11,120 bases of DNA, from assembly GCA_937871605.1 (NCBI GenBank), contig CALMRM010000056.1, positions 25,688-36,807 on the forward strand, in the 5' to 3' direction. Below, piece after piece: positions 1-6,141 of the stretch (the stretch's first letter is position 1; each line of letters starts with the position of its first letter). The notes under the pieces were generated by a model. It did not search any database. It had not been told where the DNA came from and worked only from the letters and a program-made list of their open reading frames with translations. Both the position numbers and the translations under genes were made by a program. Source of the DNA: an uncultured Terriglobus sp. GTDB lineage: Bacteria > Acidobacteriota > Terriglobia > Terriglobales > Acidobacteriaceae.

Positions 1-43
1 GATCTACACCACTGCACGGCAATACATGAAAGATCCCGACTAG
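1..43 (+). CDS. 3' end of an upstream gene, possibly AtpZ-like (partial)
   Basis: The second reading frame from the window edge is open for 13 codons (IYTTARQYMKDPD) and ends in TAG at 41-43. The stop overlaps the GTG start of the next gene by one base, the tight coupling expected inside an operon. In many bacteria a small AtpZ/AtpI-type membrane protein gene precedes atpI and atpB, so an AtpZ-like protein is the likeliest identity. Thirteen residues are too few to recognise a family, so the name is inference from context only. Confidence 0.4.
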   Translation, partial: IYTTARQYMKDPD

Positions 44-489
44 TGGTCCCAGAGCAGGTCAGCAGTTTGGACAACTTTACCGACGCGGCCGCTGCTGCCA
101 TCATCACACGCGCGGTCCGGCTGGTCATCGTTCTTGCGCTGGTCGGCACGCCCATCATATGGGTGAAGCTAGGTTGGCCCTCCGCAGCCCTGTTGCTGGT
201 GGGCGCAGTCATCAGCGCCACCGGCCTGTGGGAGTGGAAGCGCCTGATGACAGCGTTGATGGTGCGCATGGAACCTGCGGCGGGCGAGCACATCGTAGGC
301 GCACGGCGGCCATCCATCGGGTTTGCAGTGGTGGGCTTCTTTCTCCGTTTATTCGTCGTTCTGGGAGTGCTCTATGGTAGCCTTAGATATCTGAACGGCT
401 CAGTGTTAGCGCTTGCCGCGGGACTTGCCATGGGCGTCGTAGCCCTGACAGTCGAGGGTTTGCGACTTTTGCGCAACGGTACCCTGTAG
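43..489 (+). CDS. atpI: AtpI-like ATP synthase-associated membrane protein
   Basis: This 148-residue protein has four hydrophobic segments at about residues 24-42, 46-64, 92-112 and 118-137, with a charged loop (WEWKRLMTALMVRMEP and GARRP) between the two pairs. That size and layout, together with atpB directly downstream, fit the loosely conserved AtpI/ATP synthase protein I family. AtpI is a non-essential inner-membrane protein linked to assembly of the c-ring or to ion supply to F0. The start chosen is GTG at 43, which overlaps the preceding TAG by one base (TAGTG); a purine stretch (GAAAGA) lies about 10 nt upstream. The first in-frame ATG comes only near residue 69 and would remove two membrane segments; a TTG at 67 is a weaker alternative. 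The sequence itself is not diagnostic, so the name relies heavily on position. Confidence 0.72.
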   Translation: MVPEQVSSLDNFTDAAAAAIITRAVRLVIVLALVGTPIIWVKLGWPSAALLLVGAVISATGLWEWKRLMTALMVRMEPAAGEHIVGARRPSIGFAVVGFFLRLFVVLGVLYGSLRYLNGSVLALAAGLAMGVVALTVEGLRLLRNGTL

Positions 490-523
490 GCCGCCGAAAG
501 GGCTGTTCAGCAAGAAAGATCTG

Positions 524-1255
524 ATGCCTGAACAGCTCGCTTTTACCAGACTTCTGAACGCACACTTCGCCGGACCGGTGGACAGCCTGCTGCGCGCGGT
601 GCACGTCCATGTTGTGCGCCCTGACGCGCCGATCTCCAATGCAGTTGCCATGGAGTTCATTGTCTTCGTGCTGCTGCTCCTGTACTTCGTCGCTGTGCGC
701 ATGACCCTGAGCGTGGAGAAGCCCGGCGCCATTCAACACTCTGCCGAGATGGTGCACGAGTTTGTGAGCGAGCAGAGCGAGAGCATCGTCGGCCACGGCT
801 ATGAGCAGTTCGTTGGCTACCTTTCAACGCTTGCACTGTTCATCCTGCTGATGAACCTGATTGGCTTGGTCCCGGGCCTGGAATCGCCCACCTCAAATGT
901 GGTGGTACCGCTTGGCATCGCGCTCGTCACATTTATCTACTACCACTACCATGGCATCCGCTCGAACGGCGCTGGATACATCAAGCAGTTCCTCGGCCCC
1001 GTGTGGTGGCTGTCACCGCTCATGTTCCTCATTGAAGTCGTGTCGCACGTGGCGCGTGTGCTCTCGCTCACGGTTCGTTTGTACGCCAACATGTTCGCAG
1101 GCGATCTGGTCACGCTGGCCTTCTTCTCACTGATTCCGATCGGCGTGCCTCTCGTGTTCCTATCGCTGCACCTTGGTGTTTCGATCATCCAGACTTACGT
1201 TTTCATGTTGCTGGCGACAATCTATCTCAGCTTGGCTGTCTCGCACGAGCACTAA
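524..1255 (+). CDS. atpB: ATP synthase F0 subunit a
   Basis: Subunit a forms the proton half-channels of F0 beside the c-ring in the inner membrane. The 243-residue length is normal for bacteria. The family signature is clear near the C-terminus: RLYANMFAG carries the essential arginine (Arg185, equivalent to E. coli Arg210) and Asn189. Further matches to E. coli channel residues are Glu171 (E196), Asp194 (E219), His216 (H245) and Gln223 (Q252), followed by the usual ending IYLSLAVSHEH. Hydrophobic segments lie at about 43-60, 97-117, 126-141, 160-182 and 195-240. The ATG at 524 is preceded by AAGAAAG, a weak ribosome-binding site. The gene starts 34 nt after atpI and is followed by an unusually long gap before atpE. 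No lesion is visible. Confidence 0.97.
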   Translation: MPEQLAFTRLLNAHFAGPVDSLLRAVHVHVVRPDAPISNAVAMEFIVFVLLLLYFVAVRMTLSVEKPGAIQHSAEMVHEFVSEQSESIVGHGYEQFVGYLSTLALFILLMNLIGLVPGLESPTSNVVVPLGIALVTFIYYHYHGIRSNGAGYIKQFLGPVWWLSPLMFLIEVVSHVARVLSLTVRLYANMFAGDLVTLAFFSLIPIGVPLVFLSLHLGVSIIQTYVFMLLATIYLSLAVSHEH

Positions 1256-1418
1256 AGAGTTCAGCAACACTTGCTGCGATGTAGGCAGGTGCTTTACTTC
1301 GACGTGCCGCGGCCGGCCTTCGCCGCGCACGGGCACCAACCGCGCAAGCGTGAGGGGGTCAGCACGGTGAACCTCAACCACCCACTGGCGCGGCATTCTG
1401 GAGGCAGGAGCAAGACCG
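1256..1418 (+). other. atpB-atpE spacer with two RNA hairpins
   Basis: This 163-nt gap inside the atp operon contains no convincing gene. Two inverted repeats stand out. The first is CAGCAA (1262-1267) pairing with TTGCTG (1271-1276) around a 3-nt loop, just after the atpB stop. The second is a GC-rich stem: 1304-1306 with 1328-1330 and 1308-1313 with 1322-1327, with C1307 bulged and an 8-nt loop. Neither is followed by a T run, so neither looks like an intrinsic terminator. They could be processing or stability elements that raise the c-to-a subunit ratio; this is inference. The atpE ribosome-binding site (GGAGGCAGGAG, 1400-1410) lies at the 3' end, its last AGGAG 8 nt before the ATG. Confidence 0.5.
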
Positions 1419-1727
1419 ATGAACAACCTAAAGTACTTCTTCATGACGCTGGCGGCGCTGCTGATTGCAACGCCCGTCTTTGCCCAGGACGCTAGCGGCG
1501 CATCGCAGGCAGGCCTGATATCGATTGCTGCCGGTATTGGTATGGCCATCGCCGCCGGCCTTTGCGGCTTGGCGCAGGGCAAGGCAACTGCCTCTGCCGC
1601 TGAAGCACTGGCGCGTAATCCCGGTGCCCGTCCCGGCATCTTTACCTTCCTCATCCTGGGTCTGGCCTTTATTGAGTCGCTCGCACTGTTTACCTTCGTC
1701 ATCATCTTCATCAAGGTCGGCAAGTAG
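1419..1727 (+). CDS. atpE: ATP synthase F0 subunit c, with signal-peptide-like N-terminus
   Basis: Subunit c forms the rotating ring of F0. The protein has 102 residues, against roughly 75-90 for most c subunits. The excess is an N-terminal stretch that reads like a Sec signal peptide: basic N-region, hydrophobic core at about residues 7-19, and VFA|QD as a plausible cleavage site after Ala22. The hairpin follows: helix 1 at about 31-55, polar loop ARNPGARPG, and helix 2 at about 74-98 with the ion-binding Glu86 in FIESLALF. Gln53 and Ser87, two positions that help coordinate the ion in Na+-type rings, are present, but the tyrosine of that motif is Phe91. The start at 1419 is supported by a strong AGGAG at 1406-1410. 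A terminator follows within 25 nt, so this is the last gene of the operon. Confidence 0.97.
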   Translation: MNNLKYFFMTLAALLIATPVFAQDASGASQAGLISIAAGIGMAIAAGLCGLAQGKATASAAEALARNPGARPGIFTFLILGLAFIESLALFTFVIIFIKVGK

Positions 1728-1750
1728 CTCAGTTTCTTCTAGAAGACCTG

Positions 1751-1776
1751 AAAGCCCCTGCTTAGGCAGGGGCTTT
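1751..1776. terminator. Bidirectional intrinsic terminator between atpE and nuoN
   Basis: AAAGCCCCTGC (1751-1761) and GCAGGGGCTTT (1766-1776) form a perfect 11-bp stem with a TTAG loop. Because the arms begin with AAA and end with TTT, the stem gives a short U run in either direction. It sits 23 nt after the atpE stop and also lies downstream of nuoN on the other strand, so it can end both convergent transcripts. The T tract is only three bases, so efficiency is uncertain. Confidence 0.85.
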
Positions 1777-1920
1777 GCAGTATGTATCTGCTTCTGATTG
1801 ACGTTGACGTGGCGCTCTCTGACAAGGCGTGCATGCTGCGGAGGTACGTACCATCCACGCATCAGACGCTAGCCTGCAGATGACGCCGATCTGCTTAGCG
1901 GCGCGAGTCTATCTAAGTTG

Positions 1921-3492
1921 CTAGCGCAGCGCCGCCGGGTCGTAAGCCGTATGCTGTGTTGCCGTCCCTACGGGTGCGGTCGCAACTGCCGCTGTTTGGG
2001 CCAACGAGAGTACACGGCCGGGTGCCACACCGAGCCAGAGCGTCGCCATGAGAGCACCCGCAAGTGCCAGCAGAGCAGGAACATCACGCCCTGCCTCAAT
2101 GGCATGTGTCTCGACGAATCCCACCTGCTGCGAAGAGGGAAGCCTCGCGGTACTCTGTTCGGCCGTGAAAGCAGCAACAGCACCCTGCCGTGAGTACATG
2201 CGCACGATCAGGCGCAGGTAGTAGAAGCACGCAACACCGGAGTTCAACAGACCGATGATTGCTAGCTTCGTGTGTCCCGTCTGCATCACAGCAGTGAAAA
2301 CATAGAACTTACCGAAGAACCCTGCTGTGAAGGGTATACCGATCATCGAAAGCAGAAAAAAGCTAAAAGCAGCCGCAAGCCCTGGATGACGCAGGGCTAG
2401 ACCGGTGTAGTCCTCGCCAGAGCGGAGGCGCTCTTCGCGGCCGCTCACCATGGAAATCACGATGAATGCTCCCACGTTTGTGGCTGCGTAGCTTGCAGAG
2501 TAGAACGCCGCGGCCGCGATGCCATCCGTAGGCAGGGCAGTGAAGGCGGCAATGAGATATCCCGCATGTGCAATGGACGAGTATGCCAGCATGCGCTTCA
2601 CATCGCGTTGTGAGAGGGCACCCAGGTTTCCGATACACATTGAAAGCACAGAAATGATCGCAAGTAGACTCTGCCAGCGAGGCTCATACACCGCATAGCC
2701 GGAGAACAGTATCCGTAGCAGAACCGCAAATGCAGCTGCCTTGGGCGCGGTGGACATAAATCCAACGACGGGTGCTGGCGCTCCTTGGTACACGTCCGGT
2801 GTCCACACGTGAAAGGGAGCTGCAGACACCTTGAAGCCGATGCCAATGATGATCATGGCGACAGCAAGAATGGCAAGAACAGGTGTCTGGGTTGAGCTGA
2901 GTGCACCGGCAATGACCGAAAGATTGGTCGAACCCGTTGCACCAAATGTAAGCGCAATGCCATACAAGAAGAAGGCCGTCGCGAACGAGCCAAGCAGGAA
3001 GTACTTCAGAGAACTTTCTGTCGAAGATGCCTGGTTCTTGCGAAACCCCGCCATGATGTACGTTGCGATCGAGGAGATCTCCAGCCCGACAAAGACCATG
3101 AGCAACTCGGTCGAGCAGCTCATCAACATCATGCCGACTGTGCCAAAGCAGACCAGCACGTAGAACTCTCCGGCATTACTCTTCGGCCCGTCGAAGAAGT
3201 GCAACGAGCTGAGCAACGTAGCCACTGCTGTGAGACCTATAACCACCTGGAAGAACACAGAGTAGCTATCGACGCGCACACTGTTGCTGAAGGCAGTCAT
3301 GATGCCGAGCTGCAGCTGCCAGAAGCTAACGCCGATGGCAGCAGCCATACCAGCGATCGACACCCAACCAAGAGGCCGGCGTGATCGGTGAGCGGGCAGC
3401 ACTGGTTCGAGCAGCATGATGACGACGCCCGTGACCGTCAAGATGTACTCCGGTAGAAGTGCAAGCAAGTTGTTGGACATGGTCTGCAGCAT
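1921..3492 (-). CDS. nuoN: NADH-quinone oxidoreductase subunit N
   Basis: NuoN (ND2 homologue) is one of three antiporter-like proton-pumping subunits of the complex I membrane arm. The 523-residue protein has about 14 membrane helices and the family's key residues: Glu138 in GLEISS (helix 5), Lys221 in GFKVSAAPFH (helix 7), Lys251 in STAPKAAAF (helix 8) and Lys395 in GFFGKFYVF (helix 12, the same number as in E. coli NuoN). DVYQGAPAP and RDVKRMLAYSSIAHAGY are also typical. The ATG at 3490-3492 directly follows the nuoM TAG (TAGATG), with AGGGAG about 10 nt upstream; a second ATG at codon 5 is possible. The N-terminus and the C-terminal 30-40 residues are the least conserved parts. This is the last gene of the operon, and no lesion is visible. 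Confidence 0.96.
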   Translation of the reverse strand: MLQTMSNNLLALLPEYILTVTGVVIMLLEPVLPAHRSRRPLGWVSIAGMAAAIGVSFWQLQLGIMTAFSNSVRVDSYSVFFQVVIGLTAVATLLSSLHFFDGPKSNAGEFYVLVCFGTVGMMLMSCSTELLMVFVGLEISSIATYIMAGFRKNQASSTESSLKYFLLGSFATAFFLYGIALTFGATGSTNLSVIAGALSSTQTPVLAILAVAMIIIGIGFKVSAAPFHVWTPDVYQGAPAPVVGFMSTAPKAAAFAVLLRILFSGYAVYEPRWQSLLAIISVLSMCIGNLGALSQRDVKRMLAYSSIAHAGYLIAAFTALPTDGIAAAAFYSASYAATNVGAFIVISMVSGREERLRSGEDYTGLALRHPGLAAAFSFFLLSMIGIPFTAGFFGKFYVFTAVMQTGHTKLAIIGLLNSGVACFYYLRLIVRMYSRQGAVAAFTAEQSTARLPSSQQVGFVETHAIEAGRDVPALLALAGALMATLWLGVAPGRVLSLAQTAAVATAPVGTATQHTAYDPAALR

Positions 3493-5103
3493 CTAGCGAC
3501 GATCTCCCTTGTCACGTAACTGCACTGCCCGAGTCGTTAGCTGGGTGGCTTGAACCAGCTCGATACCGCTCCGGTCCGCTGAAGCAGTAGTGCCTGTTGG
3601 CTGCATGGTTGTTCCTGTGTACTGTCTGCTCAGTACATCCAGCGTACGCGTGAAATACGGCGAGCAAACGCCCATGACAACGAACAAAAGTGCGAGCGGC
3701 CAAAGCGCCATGTGTTCGCGTGCACTCAGGTCAGGAGCGGTGCGCTGCACCGAGGCGTGCCCTAGATCCGCGTAGAACACGCGCTGAATCATGGTCAGCA
3801 GGTAGGCTGCCGAAAAGATGACGCCCGTAGTGGCGACCGCGGTCCAGAGCATCGGATGGCGAGAGAGTGTGGTTTGTGCAGAGCCAGATAGGACGAGGAA
3901 CTCGCCCACAAAGCTGTTCAGCATCGGCAAGCCCACATTAGAAAGCGCCGTGACGATGAACAGTGTCACCATCCAGGGTAGCCGGCCCGCAAGGCCACCC
4001 AGATTGCGCATGTCATACGTACCATAGCGTTCATACAGGAATCCCATCAGCAGGAAGAGCGCGCCGCCCGAAATGCCGTGGTTCAGAATCTGATACATGC
4101 CACCATCGAGCCCGGCAAGGGTGAAGCTAAAAATGCCCAGGGTGCAAAACGACAGGTGACCGAGCGTCGAGTACGCCGCCATGCGCTTCAGGTCGTCCTG
4201 CACAAGCGCGGTGCACGCGCCGTACACGATGCCGATGGCACCCAAGATGATAAAGAGCGGTGCAATATGCCGGGATTGTTCCGGAAAGATGCCAAATGAG
4301 AATCGCAGGATCGAATACAGGCCTAACTTGCCTGCCAGCACCATGACTGCCGCTGTCGGAGCTTCGCTGATCGCGTCCGAAAGCCAGCCATGCAATGGAA
4401 AAATGGGGACCTTTACGGCGAAAGCAAAGAGAAAGGCCAGCGAGGCCAACCACATTGCGTGTGAAGAGCCGGGGATGGCATGCTGTGCCGTCATCGCGAG
4501 TAAGCGCGGCACCTGGAACGTGCCGGTGGCTGTGTACAGCCACAGGATGCCCACCAGTAGGAGAGCAGACGGTATAAACGCGTACAGGAAATATTTGATT
4601 GCTGCACGGCGCCGCTGTTCTGTGCGCCCAAATGTGGCGATCAGAATCGTCATGGGAACGAGTGCCAGCTCCCAGAATGCGTAATACAGAAACAGGTCCA
4701 GCGACGCAAACACGCCCAGCATGGCTACTTGTTGCAAGAGAAACAACGTGTAGAAGAGTTTGCGGCGAGTGCTGATGGCGTTCCACGAGGCGAGTACACC
4801 CAGTGGAGCCAGCAAACCTGACAACACGATGAGCCACATGGATAGGCCATCCACACCCAGGTGGTAACGAATGAGAGGCGCTGGAATCCAGGGTCGGCTT
4901 TGCTCAAACGCGAAGCCGTTGCTACCCTGTGCACCGTGGAAATAAGCGGGCAGGTGCAGCGTAAGCGCAAATGTGACAAGCGTGACTGCAAGAGCGGTCC
5001 ATTGCTGAATCCGCCCCCGGTCCGGCAGCAGGGCGAGCAGCACCGCACCGGCAAGAGGTGTCAGCAGGATAAGGGTTAGAACAATGCCGTTCACAGAATT
5101 CAT
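3493..5103 (-). CDS. nuoM: NADH-quinone oxidoreductase subunit M
   Basis: NuoM (ND4 homologue) is the middle antiporter-like subunit of the membrane arm. The 536-residue protein shows the expected pumping residues: Glu145 in FWELALVP (helix 5), Lys231 in AVKVPIFPLHGWL (helix 7), Lys259 after APTAAVMVLAG (helix 8), His316 in YSTLGHLSF, and Glu401 in NSFVGEFLVLSG (E. coli Glu407). The helix 7-8 loop reads DAISEAPT rather than the commoner DAHTEAPT, a mild lineage variation. The ATG at 5101-5103 lies 6 nt after the nuoL stop, with AGGA 4 nt upstream, and the stop abuts the nuoN start. The reading frame is intact, in contrast to its upstream neighbour nuoL. Confidence 0.97.
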   Translation of the reverse strand: MNSVNGIVLTLILLTPLAGAVLLALLPDRGRIQQWTALAVTLVTFALTLHLPAYFHGAQGSNGFAFEQSRPWIPAPLIRYHLGVDGLSMWLIVLSGLLAPLGVLASWNAISTRRKLFYTLFLLQQVAMLGVFASLDLFLYYAFWELALVPMTILIATFGRTEQRRRAAIKYFLYAFIPSALLLVGILWLYTATGTFQVPRLLAMTAQHAIPGSSHAMWLASLAFLFAFAVKVPIFPLHGWLSDAISEAPTAAVMVLAGKLGLYSILRFSFGIFPEQSRHIAPLFIILGAIGIVYGACTALVQDDLKRMAAYSTLGHLSFCTLGIFSFTLAGLDGGMYQILNHGISGGALFLLMGFLYERYGTYDMRNLGGLAGRLPWMVTLFIVTALSNVGLPMLNSFVGEFLVLSGSAQTTLSRHPMLWTAVATTGVIFSAAYLLTMIQRVFYADLGHASVQRTAPDLSAREHMALWPLALLFVVMGVCSPYFTRTLDVLSRQYTGTTMQPTGTTASADRSGIELVQATQLTTRAVQLRDKGDRR

Positions 5104-5109
5104 CGTGTC

Positions 5110-6141
5110 CTATCGATGGTCAAACAGGTTGACAGGCAGATGCTGAACCAGCGTGGAATGCCTTGCAAGTGAGGTATAGGTCATCAACAGAAGGACAGCA
5201 GCCGCACCGCCGGCAAGCCATCCGGCATAGGACCGCAGATTGCCAGACTGCATGCGGCGCGTGCCTTCGCCGGCAGTACGCGTCAGCCATGCCGCCGCCG
5301 CACCAGTACCGTTCACAAGCCCGGAGTCGATCGCCCAGATCAGAAGCATGCGCGAGGCGAAATACACAGGCGTCACAATGAATGCCTGGTAGATTTCGTC
5401 CACGTAATATTTGGCGGCAACCAAGCGATAGAGACCACTACCCGCCGTGCGTTGGCCCAGTGTCCCAGGCTTCTTGTAGTAGAAGACATAGGCTGCTGCG
5501 AAGCCCAGCAGGGCTGTCACAACAGAAGCAAGGGCAAGGCTAAGTTCCAGCCGATGTGACACCCCGTCGGCGTTCAATGCATTCTCCTGCATTGCCGTTG
5601 ACGCAAACACCGGATCGAGGAAGTGCTCGAAATGGTTCGCGCCGCCTAATGCTTGGGGTATGCCCACCCAGCCACCTACCAAGGACAGCACGCCCAGCAC
5701 TACCAAGGGCAACAACATGACCCATGGTGACTCATGAACGCCATGCGCATGAGCTTGACCCTCGTCGTGCTCGTTCTCGCCGGCATGCACCTGGCCCAAG
5801 TCGCTCTCGTGGAATCGTTCAGCTCCGAAAAATGTCTTGAACCACAGCCGAAACATGTAGAAGGAGGTGAGACCGGCTGTGAGTAGACCAATGGCCCAAA
5901 GCAGAAGGCCCAAGTGGCTCGGCGATGCGAACGTGCGATACAGGATTTCATCTTTGGAGAAAAAGCCTGCGAAGGGGGGTACGCCTGCAATCGCGATGAC
6001 ACCGGCCGTCATCGTCCAAAAGGTCACGGGTGTTCTGCGCCACATGCCGCCCATTTTGCGCATGTCCTGCTCGCCGGAGAGCGCGTGGATCACGGAACCG
6101 GCAGCGAGGAACAGCAGCGCCTTGAAGAACGCCTGGGTCAT
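5110..6141 (-). CDS. nuoL: NADH-quinone oxidoreductase subunit L, C-terminal part (frameshifted gene)
   Basis: This is the second half of a broken nuoL, in a different frame from the first. Homology resumes at HLMTQAFFKALLFLAAGS (helix 11-12 region), continues through GVPPFAGFFSKDEIL, whose Lys matches E. coli NuoL Lys399, and ends with a long C-terminal segment consistent with the lateral helix and last membrane helix of NuoL. If the missing base were restored, the joined protein would be about 681 residues, somewhat longer than E. coli NuoL (613). Part of the excess is a His- and acid-rich loop at 5731-5814. The coordinate used starts at the first ATG (6139-6141), which overlaps the TGA of the first half as ATGA; a TTG at 6178-6180 would only add out-of-frame residues. 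Downstream of the break the frame is fully open. Confidence 0.9.
   Translation of the reverse strand: MTQAFFKALLFLAAGSVIHALSGEQDMRKMGGMWRRTPVTFWTMTAGVIAIAGVPPFAGFFSKDEILYRTFASPSHLGLLLWAIGLLTAGLTSFYMFRLWFKTFFGAERFHESDLGQVHAGENEHDEGQAHAHGVHESPWVMLLPLVVLGVLSLVGGWVGIPQALGGANHFEHFLDPVFASTAMQENALNADGVSHRLELSLALASVVTALLGFAAAYVFYYKKPGTLGQRTAGSGLYRLVAAKYYVDEIYQAFIVTPVYFASRMLLIWAIDSGLVNGTGAAAAWLTRTAGEGTRRMQSGNLRSYAGWLAGGAAAVLLLMTYTSLARHSTLVQHLPVNLFDHR

Noticed and set aside
1..4. Window begins with GATC, as a Sau3AI/MboI clone end would
   Set aside because: A 4-base match is expected by chance about once in 256 positions, and the other end does not show it.
383..796. - strand open frame opposite the end of atpI and start of atpB
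   Set aside because: It is antisense to authentic coding sequence, without domain or promoter support.
1271..1298. Possible internal promoter for atpE (TTGCTG and TTTACT, 16-nt spacing)
   Set aside because: Matches to consensus are only 3/6 and 4/6, and the first box is part of a hairpin; not enough to call a promoter.
1160..1862. Long - strand open frames opposite atpE (187 and 144 codons)
   Set aside because: They overlap atpB/atpE, which carry clear family motifs, and have unnatural compositions and no homology that I can recognise.
4127..4837. A 236-codon - strand frame inside nuoM in another phase
   Set aside because: It is an out-of-frame shadow of nuoM, whose own frame contains all expected motifs.
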